Positions 7,889 to 18,046 of a DNA stretch of 52,483 bases are shown here, piece by piece. Positions within the stretch are counted from its first letter, which is position 1. Every line of letters starts with the position of its first letter. Below the pieces are notes generated by a model that was given only the letters and a program-made list of their open reading frames with translations, was not told the DNA's origin and did not search any database. The stretch is from Rubripirellula sp. Its GTDB lineage: Bacteria > Planctomycetota > Planctomycetia > Pirellulales > Pirellulaceae. The stretch covers positions 19,470 through 71,952 of the forward strand of contig JAAXJB010000064.1 of the NCBI GenBank assembly GCA_012270065.1, in the 5' to 3' direction. The position numbers were made by a program, and so were the translations under genes.

Positions 7889-10800
7889 ATGAATCAACGT
7901 CCACTGCTTGAGCGACGTAGCCCGTTGGGGATTAGTTATGCGCTGCTGATTCTTGTCGCATTTTTCTTCTTTTTGCCGTCTGGTTTTCGTGCTGCCAGAC
8001 TGAGCCTGAACCAGAAAGAAAATGATGTCAAAGACTGGCTTCCGAGTGACTTCCCGGAGACTGCGGAACTGGAGTGGTTTGCTGAGCACTTCGCGGGTGA
8101 AAGTTTCGTATTGGCAACCTGGCCAGGTTGTGTCAGTGGTGACCAGCGTCTGAGTCTTCTTGAGCAGAAGCTGCTGCACGAGAGTGCAACCTATGACCCA
8201 TCCTCGGATCTGACACTGGAACTCGCCGAGAGCTATCAGCGAGCCAAAGCCGTAGGCAACAAACTTCAGTTACTTCAAGCTGGCAGTGACTTTTACAACT
8301 GGGGTGGCCAACAGGAAAAATGGCTGAGTTCTCCATCAGGGCAATGGTACTACATCACTCCCGAAGGCCACTTGTACCGATGGGATGAAGCGAGCAACGG
8401 ACCAACGGCTCTGGTCAGACAGATCAAAAAGTCGTTGGGCACCTATGAGTTGCAAGGTACTTTTGTGACTGGCTTTGGTGATCCCCCTGACAAGTCCCAA
8501 TTCCAGAATCCTTTTTACGCTGATCCTTCGATGATCTGCGCGAACCTGTTTCACTCAGTTCAAACCGGAGATTCAATCCTTGACGAACTGGCCCGGGAAG
8601 GCGGACCGCTGTGGCCGATCGACTTGACCGATGAAGATCGAAGGGCAACCGTCGCCCGTCGACGCGCAATGGAACGATTGACTGGAACCCTTTTCGCACC
8701 CGCAATCACTGATGATTTCGACTGGACGGCCAGCGCGTTCCGTGAAGCACTTCCCGAAGATCAGCGAACCCGATTACCCGAAGATTTTGACGCGCAGGTT
8801 GAGTTTCATCTGAATGAGATTTTGGCAGAGAAATACAACGAGTCGCTTGATGATTTGAAACAGGCAACACTGAATGCACGGACAGACGTGTGGTATTCAG
8901 TTTACGATGCTCTTGAAGTCGAACCACCACCTCGTTTGACATGCGTGCTGATCACCTTGACTGACCTTGCAAAAGACAACCTGTCCTATGCACTCGGTCG
9001 AGGAATCATGGGACAGCCGCGAGGACGATTGCTGACTCTGGCAGCCGAATCCGGCGTTCAGCCTGCTGCACCGCCATCCATGGCACCCCCACCTTTCAAT
9101 CGTCCACCGGCCAAATCAGTGGATGGCCTACCACCACTCCGCATCGGTGGTCCACCTGTCGACAATACAGCAATTGATGAAGAGGGGACCGTTACTCTGG
9201 TACGGTTGGTCGGCTACAGCATTGTGCTGGGGATCTTGCTGTCCTACATCTGTTTTAGCAGCATCAAAATCACCGTGATGGTATTCATCGTCGGCGGCTG
9301 CTCTGCCATGCTCAGCATGGCCATGGTTTGGTGGACATCAGGCAAAGTCGATGCGATTCTTCTGAGTATGCCTTCGCTTGTCTACGTGCTTGGCATCTCT
9401 GGAGCAATTCACGTTGTCAATTACTATCGCGATGAAGTGCGACTGCGCGGAAAGGCAGGTGCGCCGGGACGCGCGTTGCGACACGCCGTATTACCGTGCT
9501 CCCTGGCATCTCTGACCACGGCAATCGGACTGGCTTCGTTATTTACCAGCAACCTGGCACCCATCAGCAATTTCGGCTTTTATTCAGCGATCGGCGTGCT
9601 GATGACGCTCGCCATCCTGTTCTCGTATCTGCCTGCCGCATTGCAAGTCTTCGCCCCAAAATTCTCGCAGGTGGAGAGTGACCCGGATCCTCAGCAACCA
9701 GCACCGGAAAGTCGCCTGTCAGATTGGTGGGCGGGCGTTGGCCGCTGGATCACCGGCCACCACGCCATGGTCAGCAGTCTCTGCTTGCTGATGCTGGCAG
9801 TCTGCACGCTCGGACTATTCAACATCAAGACTTCAGTGCAGTTATTGAAACTGTTTGATCCCGATTCCCGGATCATTGACGACTATGGCTGGCTCGAAGA
9901 CAACTTCGGAAAACTGGTTCCCATGGAACTGATTGTCCGCATCCCACCGAACATGCAGGCAGAATATCAGAAGGAAACCGATACCGTCCTCGATAAGGTC
10001 GAGCAAACCGGCGCGCAAACCACTGCGCAAACCAGCGCGCAAACCACTGACCAGCAGCCATCCATTCAGGCTCTCACCATGCTGGAACGGGTTGAGGCTG
10101 TTTCCCGAATCAGCACCGTTGTCAACCGGATTCTGGGTGAGTCTGGCCGTGGTGTCGTGGGACAGGTGATGAGCGCTGATACTGTTCTTCCACCTTTGCC
10201 GGAACCCAGCAACAGCTACAGTCCGATCAGAGCGAAGTTCAACCGTGAAATTCTCGCGGGGCGCAAGGATCTGCAGGAGAATGACTACCTGCGACTCGAA
10301 ACATCCTCGGGTGAACTCGACAATGAACTTTGGAGGATCAGTCTCCGCGTCGCGGCTCTTTCGGATGTTGATTACGGCCAGTTCATTTCGACACTCAGGG
10401 AATCTGTCGAACCGGTCCTCAGAGCGTATGACACGCGGGATGCAATCCTGAAGCATCTGACGGTTGATCAGGATGGCAACCCGGGAAAGCTGGATACAAA
10501 ATCGCAGATTCTGGTCGTGAGTCCCGACCACCCAAAAAGTCTCGAAACGGCTGAACTGGTTTTAGCCGACGGTGAAATCAATCCAAAAACAACTTTCGCG
10601 GCGACACTTTCCGAGTTGCTTGATGGTGAGCGGATTGAATCCCCTCGCTGGCTTGATGTATCACAGGAAAAAGCCGACGCGATGGTCACAAATCCAAAAT
10701 GGCAGGATTCATTAAAACGATTCGATGCGATCGTGTGGCTGGGTAGCGATGTCTTCAAAATCGATGATTTTCAATCGTCGCCCAATCTGATTGACGCCAC

Positions 10801-11707
10801 CGTCATCCGCGATAAGCAAGTGAACCCACAGCTGACGGCCGCGAGAATTCCTGACGTGAAGGGTAGCGGTCCTATTCAGGTGATTTACACCGGCGTTGTG
10901 CCAGTCGTTTACAAAGCTCAACGAACACTATTGACCAGCTTGACGCATTCGATTGCGATGGCATTCGTACTCATCGCAATGGTCATGGTCTGGCTTCTGA
11001 ACCCCGGACGCCTACCAGTCGGATGGATGAAACCCGGAAACATCGGCAACGGGTTGGCAGCGGGTCTTGTTTCGATGATTCCAAACGTCTTTCCTGTGCT
11101 GGTAGTCTTTGGGATCATGTGCCATTTGAATATTGAAATTGACATCGGCACCATGATGACAGCCTCGGTAGCCATGGGCGTAGCAGTGGACGACACCATC
11201 CACTTCCTGTCATGGTTCCGGGCACATCTGGACGAGGGCATGAGTCGAGTTGAGGCTGTGATACAGTCCTATCGCCGAGTCGGACCCGCGATGACGCAAA
11301 CCACCATTGTGGGAGGCCTCGGGCTTTTCGTTTTTGCTCTGTCAACCTTCACACCAACCCAACGATTTGGAACACTGATGCTGGTCATGCTTGCCGCAGC
11401 TTTGGCGGGTGACCTGATCCTGCTGCCAGCTCTGCTGGCAGGTCCCGCGGGTCGATTTTTCAAACCTCGCGACCAAAGGGCCTCGAAACCCGGACAGTTC
11501 GGCTCCGATGCCCCATCGATATCTGCAGGATCCGACGATCAGAACGTGGTTGTTCCGGTCTCAATCGAGACGCCTCCCGGAAGTGCCCCAGCTGCGATCC
11601 AGAAAGAAACGGAAGCGGAGAACGAGACTGACGAAGAACCGATTCGTCATCTGCGTCTCCACTTTCCTCGCAAGGACCCGGCACGGCAGATCAAGCGAAG
11701 TCAATAG
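7889..11707 (+). CDS. MMPL/RND-superfamily membrane transporter
   Basis: This 1272-residue protein has the RND/MMPL layout: an N-terminal helix (residues about 13-31), a large exported loop, a membrane block around 440-600, another helix near 625, a second exported loop and a final membrane block at about 1010-1185. The second block carries MTASVAMGVAVDDTIHFLSWF, the RND signature with acidic residues in a helix. Such proteins move lipids or other hydrophobic molecules using the proton gradient; the substrate here is unknown. A 12-bp tandem repeat (10001-10048) encodes an AQTT-rich insert in the second loop. The start at ATG 7889 gives a sensible signal-anchor. It is followed immediately by a strong terminator, so it is probably transcribed alone. 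Confidence 0.9.
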   Translation: MNQRPLLERRSPLGISYALLILVAFFFFLPSGFRAARLSLNQKENDVKDWLPSDFPETAELEWFAEHFAGESFVLATWPGCVSGDQRLSLLEQKLLHESATYDPSSDLTLELAESYQRAKAVGNKLQLLQAGSDFYNWGGQQEKWLSSPSGQWYYITPEGHLYRWDEASNGPTALVRQIKKSLGTYELQGTFVTGFGDPPDKSQFQNPFYADPSMICANLFHSVQTGDSILDELAREGGPLWPIDLTDEDRRATVARRRAMERLTGTLFAPAITDDFDWTASAFREALPEDQRTRLPEDFDAQVEFHLNEILAEKYNESLDDLKQATLNARTDVWYSVYDALEVEPPPRLTCVLITLTDLAKDNLSYALGRGIMGQPRGRLLTLAAESGVQPAAPPSMAPPPFNRPPAKSVDGLPPLRIGGPPVDNTAIDEEGTVTLVRLVGYSIVLGILLSYICFSSIKITVMVFIVGGCSAMLSMAMVWWTSGKVDAILLSMPSLVYVLGISGAIHVVNYYRDEVRLRGKAGAPGRALRHAVLPCSLASLTTAIGLASLFTSNLAPISNFGFYSAIGVLMTLAILFSYLPAALQVFAPKFSQVESDPDPQQPAPESRLSDWWAGVGRWITGHHAMVSSLCLLMLAVCTLGLFNIKTSVQLLKLFDPDSRIIDDYGWLEDNFGKLVPMELIVRIPPNMQAEYQKETDTVLDKVEQTGAQTTAQTSAQTTDQQPSIQALTMLERVEAVSRISTVVNRILGESGRGVVGQVMSADTVLPPLPEPSNSYSPIRAKFNREILAGRKDLQENDYLRLETSSGELDNELWRISLRVAALSDVDYGQFISTLRESVEPVLRAYDTRDAILKHLTVDQDGNPGKLDTKSQILVVSPDHPKSLETAELVLADGEINPKTTFAATLSELLDGERIESPRWLDVSQEKADAMVTNPKWQDSLKRFDAIVWLGSDVFKIDDFQSSPNLIDATVIRDKQVNPQLTAARIPDVKGSGPIQVIYTGVVPVVYKAQRTLLTSLTHSIAMAFVLIAMVMVWLLNPGRLPVGWMKPGNIGNGLAAGLVSMIPNVFPVLVVFGIMCHLNIEIDIGTMMTASVAMGVAVDDTIHFLSWFRAHLDEGMSRVEAVIQSYRRVGPAMTQTTIVGGLGLFVFALSTFTPTQRFGTLMLVMLAAALAGDLILLPALLAGPAGRFFKPRDQRASKPGQFGSDAPSISAGSDDQNVVVPVSIETPPGSAPAAIQKETEAENETDEEPIRHLRLHFPRKDPARQIKRSQ
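10001..10048 (+). repeat. 12-bp coding minisatellite (4 units)
   Basis: Four consecutive 12-bp units (gagcaaaccggc, gcgcaaaccact, gcgcaaaccagc, gcgcaaaccact) lie in frame inside the MMPL gene. They encode EQTG-AQTT-AQTS-AQTT. Units 2 and 4 are identical and unit 3 differs at two bases, so this is a recent in-frame expansion in a linker of the exported loop. Copy number could vary between strains. Confidence 0.9.
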
Positions 11708-11709
11708 AA

Positions 11710-11748
11710 AACGCCCCTGGATCAGATACATTCCAATCCAGGGGCGTT
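11710..11748. terminator. Bidirectional rho-independent-type terminator
   Basis: A perfect 13-bp inverted repeat (AACGCCCCTGGAT at 11710-11722 and ATCCAGGGGCGTT at 11736-11748) with a 13-nt loop lies between two convergent genes. It is followed on plus by a T-rich run (GATTTTCATTTT). It starts 3 bp after the MMPL stop and ends 30 bp before the stop of the oxidoreductase gene on minus, so it can serve both. Confidence 0.88.
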
Positions 11749-11778
11749 GATTTTCATTTTCAAGTTTGAACAACCGGC

Positions 11779-13089
11779 TCAAGAAGCAAACGGATCGTAC
11801 TTGCCAGGAACAGGCACAGGATACAAACCGTTTTCATCGGGAAGAGTCGGTGGTGGGGTGTCGAGCGTGTAGTTGTCGATTCCGGGTGCCAACTCACGAC
11901 CACGTGCCAACAGGTCATCCCACTTGATCACCTTGCCGCTGTAGCAGGCTTCACGACCGAGAATGGCAGTGAAGGTCGACTTGGCACCATACTCGCCCTC
12001 GTTGTAAATCTCGCCCCGCATCAGAGCTTCGATGAGGTCATGCTGCTCTTGCTGGTGACCGTTGGGACTGTTTCCGCTGAACTTCCAGTTGGTTTCACCA
12101 GCGATCGAACCCGAAGGATCTGCGGTACCTTTGCTACCGTGAACTGCCTCTCCAACCTTATTCCACGCACCACGCAGATGCCGTCCCTGACTGAACATCT
12201 TGGTCCCGTCGGAGAACGTGTATTCGCAGAAGGTATGATCAAAAATCTGCGATTTTGATGCATCACCATCCATTCGCATCTCGCGTCCACCCATGCCATT
12301 GCATTCGACAGGGTATTCTCCCTTGACCCAGCAACCGACATCCAGGTTGTGGATATGCTGTTCGCAGATCTGGTCACCCGACAACCAGTTGAAGTGATAC
12401 CAGTTGTTGGTTTGGAACTGCATTTCGCTCATGTCAGGTGTACGGTTGCGGTACCAGATTCCACCTCCATTCCAGTAAACACGCTGAGCGATGATATCAC
12501 CAATCGCACCATCATGGATTCGTTCAATCGTCTCCATGTATCTCGGTTCGTGGCGACGTTGCAATCCGATTCCAACCATCAGTTTTTTCTTCTTGGACTC
12601 TTCCACTGCATCGAGAACACGGCGAACACCGGTCGCATCAGCAGCAACAGGCTTTTCCATGAAAACATGGCGACCTTTGCTGACCGCGTACTCAAATTGC
12701 TGGGGCTTGTATCCCGGAGGAGTAGCAATGATGACCAGATCGCAGTCAGTGTCGATTGCCTTTTTGTATCCGTCCAAACCGCCAAAAATGCGTTCCTCAG
12801 GAACATCAACCTTGTCTTTGTTGTTCCCTTTACTCAGCCGCTTCAGAGAGCCCTTGGCTTTCTCTTCAAACGGATCAGCCGCAGCCACCAGCTTGACATT
12901 TCCCTTGGTGTTCATGATCTGGGCAGCAGCACCACTGCCACGACCGCCGCAACCAATCAGTACGAAGCGAATCGTATCACTGCCTGCGGCATGAGCAGTT
13001 CTGGCGATGGCACCGCTCAACGCTGCACCGGCTGCTGCGGCAGTGGAAGTCTTGAGAAAGTTTCGACGGTTGGAATCGTTTTGCGTCAT
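11779..13089 (-). CDS. Tat-exported Gfo/Idh/MocA-family oxidoreductase
   Basis: This 436-residue NAD(P)-dependent oxidoreductase belongs to the Gfo/Idh/MocA family. The N-terminus carries a twin-arginine signal (NRRNFLK, then an Ala-rich stretch ending ARTAHA), so it is exported folded. The Rossmann nucleotide-binding motif is VLIGCGGRGSGA, and the EKP motif (HVFMEKPVA) holds the usual catalytic lysine. A plausible ribosome site (GAGG, 13096-13099) lies 6 nt before the ATG. Planctomycetes have many such exported paralogues of unknown substrate. It lies 173 bp downstream of the sialic-acid genes on the same strand. Some cytoplasmic members of this family act on 2,7-anhydro-sialic acid, so a link is conceivable but unproven. 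Confidence 0.93.
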   Translation of the reverse strand: MTQNDSNRRNFLKTSTAAAAGAALSGAIARTAHAAGSDTIRFVLIGCGGRGSGAAAQIMNTKGNVKLVAAADPFEEKAKGSLKRLSKGNNKDKVDVPEERIFGGLDGYKKAIDTDCDLVIIATPPGYKPQQFEYAVSKGRHVFMEKPVAADATGVRRVLDAVEESKKKKLMVGIGLQRRHEPRYMETIERIHDGAIGDIIAQRVYWNGGGIWYRNRTPDMSEMQFQTNNWYHFNWLSGDQICEQHIHNLDVGCWVKGEYPVECNGMGGREMRMDGDASKSQIFDHTFCEYTFSDGTKMFSQGRHLRGAWNKVGEAVHGSKGTADPSGSIAGETNWKFSGNSPNGHQQEQHDLIEALMRGEIYNEGEYGAKSTFTAILGREACYSGKVIKWDDLLARGRELAPGIDNYTLDTPPPTLPDENGLYPVPVPGKYDPFAS

Positions 13090-13262
13090 TTATGTCCTCG
13101 AATGGGTAGGTTAGTGTCAGAGGGGTGGAAGGGGAAATCCGTTTGCCATACCCGAATTGTAGACGGGAAGTGTCGAAAATTGGGGGTGGGCCACTCTGTT
13201 TTCGGCAAATTGCCCTCGATCTTATCGGTAGAACCGACGGTGAAAAACACCCCAGCAATCAA

Positions 13263-14429
13263 TCACCAGGATAAAATTGTAGTGCAGATCTGCTGCATTC
13301 TTGGCAAATGGAATGGTCCTTTCCACAAGTTTCCCTTCAAGGTGGAGGTCACCCGGCCGGTGCGGTCCAAATACCCGAACCACTCCCCGTGCTCCAAATC
13401 AGGAAAATGCTGGTAGGACCACTGATGGATTTGCTGGTGCCAATCCGCGTATTTCTGTCGTCCGGTGAGCTTGAAGGCCAGCAGAGTTGCGATGATCGCC
13501 TCGCATTGTGGCCACCAGAATTTCATGTCGTGCCAATACTCCTGAACAGCATGACCATGAACATCAGTGAAATACAGGATGCCTCCATATTCCGAGTCCC
13601 AGCCACGTTGCCACATCCAGTCCAGCATCTGACACCCCATCTCAACCAGAGTGGAGTCATTGCGGTGAGCCCCCTCCCACATCAGGAACCAGGCACCCTC
13701 GATTGCATGCCCGGGGTTGAGTGTCCGGCCATCGAAGTGGTCAATCACTTCACCGTTCATGCCCACTGTTTCCATGACACAACCAAGTTCAGGTTTGAGA
13801 TGGAACTTCTGGATGGCCTCGATACTTTGATCGATCCATGCATTGGCAGCGGTAAAGTTGATGGATTCCCGCAGCTCCTGTGCAGTAGCAATGGTGATCA
13901 TCGGAAAACCGATTGATCGCGTTTGACGGTGTTCCGTAAATTTTGCCGGTGTATTTACCGGCTTCAGATTGTGCTGCACAAATTGATCAAACGCCTCGAT
14001 TGCACGCTCGGCATAGATCGTTTCACCGCTGGCCTTGGCCAACTCTGCAAATGCGATTGCTGCAAAGCTTTCGCTGAACGCGTATCGCCGTTTCCGAATC
14101 GGCTTTCCTTCTCTGGTGACGTGAAACCACATCCGTCCATCACTTTCGTCAAAGCAATGTTTCAACAGAAAATCGGCTCCATGACGCGCCAGATCCAACC
14201 ACTCACTTCTGGCCTCCAGGTTGTTATACAGCTCACCCAAGAGCCAGGTAAAACGACCTTGTTGCCAGACTCCTTTATCAGTGTCGATTACCTGCCCGGT
14301 CTGATCCAACGCCATCGTAAAGCCACCATGCTGATGATCTACACAATGGTCCAACCAGAACGGCAGCGTGTCTTCCAGAAGACCTTCGTGGTAGATCGCG
14401 GCGAGTTCCTCTGAAGTCAACCAGCTCAT
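13263..14429 (-). CDS. N-acylglucosamine 2-epimerase (AGE/RnBP family)
   Basis: This 388-residue (alpha/alpha)6-barrel protein belongs to the AGE/renin-binding-protein family. The expected reaction is interconversion of N-acetylmannosamine and N-acetylglucosamine in the cytoplasm. Family features visible are [11 protein letters not shown] and [18 protein letters not shown] near the N-terminus, and the two segments carrying the catalytic histidines: [16 protein letters not shown] and [11 protein letters not shown] near the C-terminus. Length is normal for AGE. The start codon overlaps the stop of the upstream kelch-symporter gene by 4 bp (ATGA at 14426-14429), indicating translational coupling. 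Next to a sialic-acid lyase this enzyme would handle the ManNAc that the lyase releases. Confidence 0.92.
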   Translation of the reverse strand: MSWLTSEELAAIYHEGLLEDTLPFWLDHCVDHQHGGFTMALDQTGQVIDTDKGVWQQGRFTWLLGELYNNLEARSEWLDLARHGADFLLKHCFDESDGRMWFHVTREGKPIRKRRYAFSESFAAIAFAELAKASGETIYAERAIEAFDQFVQHNLKPVNTPAKFTEHRQTRSIGFPMITIATAQELRESINFTAANAWIDQSIEAIQKFHLKPELGCVMETVGMNGEVIDHFDGRTLNPGHAIEGAWFLMWEGAHRNDSTLVEMGCQMLDWMWQRGWDSEYGGILYFTDVHGHAVQEYWHDMKFWWPQCEAIIATLLAFKLTGRQKYADWHQQIHQWSYQHFPDLEHGEWFGYLDRTGRVTSTLKGNLWKGPFHLPRMQQICTTILSW

Positions 14430-17062
14430 GCCGATGTTCCATTGACCGCGTCAGCTGATCTATTTCCTGTTCCTGCCATTGTGTAGACCGTCAATCCGGC
14501 CAACTCTTCTTTGCTCATCGCTGGACGCAGAAGACTCACCAGATAACCAACGACAAAACAGACACCGATACCAACAGCGGTATAGAGATATCCATGAATC
14601 GGCGTCGCTTTCCAAACCAGGTACATCGTCATCGCCCCGACGATGGCACCAATCAGAGCTCCCGCTCCAGTAGCTCGGGTCGTCATGGCCCCAAGTACAA
14701 AAAGTCCCCCCAACACGCCCATGAAAAGACCAATGATTTTGAGAAACTCATCAAACAGTGACTTGATTTCCGGATTGACAAACAACAGACCAATCAAGGT
14801 TCCCAAAACCCCAATCAGAAGCGTAAGCAGACGCGCCGCTGTCAGGTAAGCACGATCGGTACGAAAGACATTGAGAGGTCTCAAGAAGTCGGTGACGACG
14901 GTGGTTGCCGTAGAATTCATGCTGGTCGAAACCGTCGACTGGGCAGCAGCAAAAACACCCGCAACAATCAGACCAGCGATGCCTATTGGCATTTCATGGG
15001 CAATGAATAACGGAAAGATCTGGTCGGTCGTGATACTCGGATCAAGTTTCTGTGGATTCGAGTGATAATAGGCATGCAATGCTGTTCCCAGACCAAAAAA
15101 AAGAAACGTCGCCATGATTGCCAACCCGGCGTTCAGCCAGATCGATCTGGCCGCCAGACGCGGAGTTTCAGTGGTCATGTAGCGTTGCACGACAGCCTGA
15201 TCAGCAGTGTAAGAAGATACATTCTGAGCGATACCTCCCACCACAATCACCCACAATGCGATCTGGGCACTTGTCGCATCCAATGTCAGGTTCGTCAGTT
15301 TGAACTTCCCGGATTTCCCAGAATGATCGAGAAACCCCTGCCAACCGCCATCGATACCTGAAAACAGAAGAAACAAGGCAATGAGTGCTCCACCCAACAG
15401 GATGACCGTCTGCACAGTATCCGTCCAAATGACCGCTTCAATGCCGCCCAGTGTGCAGTAAAGGATGCTCATCAGGCCCATGACAAGAACGGACTGTGTT
15501 GGTGTCAGAGGAGTCGCAACCGCCAATGCCATCCCAGTGAGTGACATGACCACCGCCATGCGAAATACATGAAATAGTGTGAAACTTGCGCTACCAAACA
15601 AACGCGTGCCGCGATTGAAACGTTTCTCCAGATACTCGTAGGCACTGGTTGCATCAATCCCGCGATAGAAAGGCAGAGCCACGTACACTGCAATGATGGC
15701 GACCAGGGGTATCATGAAGTTTCCCACCGCGTAGACCCAATCCTGGGCGTACGATTTCGACGGCACGCCGGTATAGGTCAGCGAACTGAGCATGGTGGCG
15801 AAAATGCTGCAGCCGGCAGCCCACCACGCTACTGATTTACCACCACGAAAGTAGTCATCCGTGTTTTTCGTACGCCTCGCAAAGTAAAACCCGATCGCCA
15901 CCATGCCTAGCAGGTAACCGATCAGAACAGCATTGTTGATGAATCCAAACTGTTCGGTTTTCGGATTCACACGCACCTTCCAGACATTGGGAGTCCGTAC
16001 ACGCGGTCTGATCTCACCACTTGGAATCACTATCGCACCATCCCATTCGACAGCTATTGTCGTGACCTGGTTCTGGGGCGTTTTCCCTGCTGATACCCAG
16101 GTGTCCGTGATGGTGTGGTAGATCCAAGCCTCCTTTGGAAATCCGGGATGGTCATCACGCAGTTCATCTGCTTTGTAAAACAGCGATCCGTCTGCGCCAC
16201 CAAGGATCAGCAGGTGGCTTTGTCCCCAACGGATGCCGGTACCCGCCATCACACATTTGGGTACGTCTGCTCTGGGTCGCCACGTTTGGGAACCTGGTTT
16301 GTACTGCCAGACATCAGTCAGGAACTGCACGCCGTCACCTTGTTGTCGCCGTCCACTGATGACATACAGCGAATCTTCGTAACCATCATGTTGGGCAATT
16401 GTCAGATTCAGCGCGCGGGTCGGCCCCGGACAATCAGGCTCCCGTTCCCAGCCGAACTTCTCTGGATTGTCCTGTTTTGAAAGATCCAGAGACCATACCT
16501 GATTGGTTGCTGTGTCCAGCGATGATCCCGTTTGACCGCCAGCGAGAAAAACCACTCCATTTTCTGCGTTGCCCAACAGAGCTGCCGCTCCAAAAGCGCA
16601 GGGATTGGGGAGGGCAGGGTAGTCAACAATTTTGAGCGTGTCTGACTTGGGATCCACTTGCAACAGGAATACCTCACTGTACGTGCTGTTACTGTCATTG
16701 CCTCCAATACAGAGCACACCAGCGCTGGTAGAAACTGCCGCTCCATAGGCAAGTGGGCGCCGCAGACGACCTGCTTTCTTCCAGAAGTATTTTTCGCCCT
16801 CCCTCCGCAGAATATGAATGTCATCGTGCCAGACTTTTTCATTATCCCAGACCGGTCGTGGAAAGTTGGCCCCACCAGCGACAATCAGCGTTTCACCATG
16901 CACTCCAACAAACGGACCAGCCACCCCGATCGAATCTGGCAACGGAGGAATCTCGTCGCTCCAGGTCAGCAAGTCCTGGGAAGGATCCTGCCCATGGAGC
17001 TTGATATCCACAAACAGAACGTGAACCAGAAACACACTCAAAAAGCCAAGAAGTCCGCGCAT
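14426..17062 (-). CDS. NanM-like kelch mutarotase fused to SSS sodium symporter
   Basis: This 878-residue fusion has two parts. Residues 1 to about 365 have a signal-like N-terminus and a kelch beta-propeller of the cyclically permuted N-acetylneuraminate-epimerase type ([42 protein letters not shown]). From about residue 375 the protein is a sodium:solute symporter with about 13 predicted helices ([26 protein letters not shown], then [14 protein letters not shown]). NanM speeds the anomeric conversion of sialic acid and SSS carriers import it, so the fusion probably places the mutarotase outside the membrane, directly on the transporter. The gene starts 3 bp after nanA stops and overlaps the epimerase gene by 4 bp. 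Sialic acid as substrate is inferred from the neighbours. Confidence 0.92.
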   Translation of the reverse strand: MRGLLGFLSVFLVHVLFVDIKLHGQDPSQDLLTWSDEIPPLPDSIGVAGPFVGVHGETLIVAGGANFPRPVWDNEKVWHDDIHILRREGEKYFWKKAGRLRRPLAYGAAVSTSAGVLCIGGNDSNSTYSEVFLLQVDPKSDTLKIVDYPALPNPCAFGAAALLGNAENGVVFLAGGQTGSSLDTATNQVWSLDLSKQDNPEKFGWEREPDCPGPTRALNLTIAQHDGYEDSLYVISGRRQQGDGVQFLTDVWQYKPGSQTWRPRADVPKCVMAGTGIRWGQSHLLILGGADGSLFYKADELRDDHPGFPKEAWIYHTITDTWVSAGKTPQNQVTTIAVEWDGAIVIPSGEIRPRVRTPNVWKVRVNPKTEQFGFINNAVLIGYLLGMVAIGFYFARRTKNTDDYFRGGKSVAWWAAGCSIFATMLSSLTYTGVPSKSYAQDWVYAVGNFMIPLVAIIAVYVALPFYRGIDATSAYEYLEKRFNRGTRLFGSASFTLFHVFRMAVVMSLTGMALAVATPLTPTQSVLVMGLMSILYCTLGGIEAVIWTDTVQTVILLGGALIALFLLFSGIDGGWQGFLDHSGKSGKFKLTNLTLDATSAQIALWVIVVGGIAQNVSSYTADQAVVQRYMTTETPRLAARSIWLNAGLAIMATFLFFGLGTALHAYYHSNPQKLDPSITTDQIFPLFIAHEMPIGIAGLIVAGVFAAAQSTVSTSMNSTATTVVTDFLRPLNVFRTDRAYLTAARLLTLLIGVLGTLIGLLFVNPEIKSLFDEFLKIIGLFMGVLGGLFVLGAMTTRATGAGALIGAIVGAMTMYLVWKATPIHGYLYTAVGIGVCFVVGYLVSLLRPAMSKEELAGLTVYTMAGTGNRSADAVNGTSA

Positions 17063-17065
17063 CGA

Positions 17066-17998
17066 TTAACTCCTCTCTTCAGCTTCGTGACCACACCATT
17101 GAAAGAAGCCGATCTGCTCAAGTCCGGTGGCCAAACTGTCCATTTCTTCTGTGGTCAGATCTTGAAGCGGCAATCGACAACCACCCACCGGCATTCCCTG
17201 CATGGTCATGATCGCCTTGAGGGCTCCGTGAAAAGCATAACGCTTCATCACATCCACCATGGCTACGGAATGATATTGCAATCCACGTGCTGTCACCCAG
17301 TCGTCGGCTTGAATCGCCTCAATGATCCGCCGATATAACGGGGCCGCGATGTTGTACGTACTACCAATGGCAGCCGCGGCGCCACTGGCAAAAGCAGCCA
17401 ACAACATTTCATCACATCCCCAGACCACATCGAACTTCCTGGATTGCGTGTTCTGGCAAGCCTGAAATTCATGAATCAGAGTGTTGGTGTACTTCAGACC
17501 AGCCAGATTCGGAATCGAGCTGCCGCCATGCTCAAGAAAATCAACCACATTGATCTGTGAGCCGGTCAAAGCCGGGATGTGATAATAGTAAAATGGCAGT
17601 TGCGGAGCAGCACTGGCAATCTTTCCCATGCAATTCAATAGAGCTTCGGTATCTCCCACCTTGAAATAAGATGGACAGGTCGCCGATACCACATTCGCAC
17701 CCGCATTCGCAGCATGTTCAGCCAACGAAGATGCCTCGGCGATACTGTTATGCCCAACCTGGACGATGACTGGCACTCGACCAGCGGTAGCTTCGACACT
17801 CGCTTCTACAACCTGCTTTCGTTCCTCGCAGGTCAAGGACATTCCTTCCCCGGTGCTGCCACAGACGTAAAGGCCATTCACACCTGATTTCAGCAAATGA
17901 TCAATCATGGGTTTGATGGCATCCAGATCAACATCACCCTCACGATCAAGAGGAGTAACAGTCGCAGCAATCAAACCCTTCAATGGTGTCTCAGTCAT
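17066..17998 (-). CDS. nanA: N-acetylneuraminate lyase (DHDPS/NAL family)
   Basis: This 310-residue TIM-barrel class I aldolase is of the dihydrodipicolinate synthase/N-acetylneuraminate lyase family. It splits sialic acid into pyruvate and N-acetylmannosamine. The sequence shows the carboxylate-binding GSTGEG, the tyrosine segment FYYYHIPALTG, which is the form typical of sialic-acid lyases, and the Schiff-base lysine in GLKYTNT. The start is ATG 17996-17998 with GAGG 4 nt upstream. It heads a tightly spaced operon with the kelch-symporter and the 2-epimerase, which supports the sialic-acid assignment over other aldolases of this fold. The methyltransferase gene ends only 48 bp upstream, with an 11-bp near-palindrome between. 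Confidence 0.88.
   Translation of the reverse strand: MTETPLKGLIAATVTPLDREGDVDLDAIKPMIDHLLKSGVNGLYVCGSTGEGMSLTCEERKQVVEASVEATAGRVPVIVQVGHNSIAEASSLAEHAANAGANVVSATCPSYFKVGDTEALLNCMGKIASAAPQLPFYYYHIPALTGSQINVVDFLEHGGSSIPNLAGLKYTNTLIHEFQACQNTQSRKFDVVWGCDEMLLAAFASGAAAAIGSTYNIAAPLYRRIIEAIQADDWVTARGLQYHSVAMVDVMKRYAFHGALKAIMTMQGMPVGGCRLPLQDLTTEEMDSLATGLEQIGFFQWCGHEAEERS
17070..17074 (-). promoter_or_regulatory. Ribosome binding site of the kelch-symporter gene
   Basis: On the minus strand AGGAG lies 7 nt before the ATG at 17060-17062 and sits inside the last codons of the upstream lyase gene, whose stop is at 17066-17068. This fixes the start and indicates translational coupling. Confidence 0.65.
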
Positions 17999-18046
17999 TT
18001 TTCCTCAGTCATGATAAAGATCAAACACAACCCGTTTAACGGCAAG

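Noticed and set aside
12349-13416. Plus-strand open frame of 355 codons opposite the Gfo/Idh/MocA gene
   Set aside because: It lies antisense to a gene with clear Tat and EKP motifs, has no recognisable domain, and is best explained as a codon-bias shadow.
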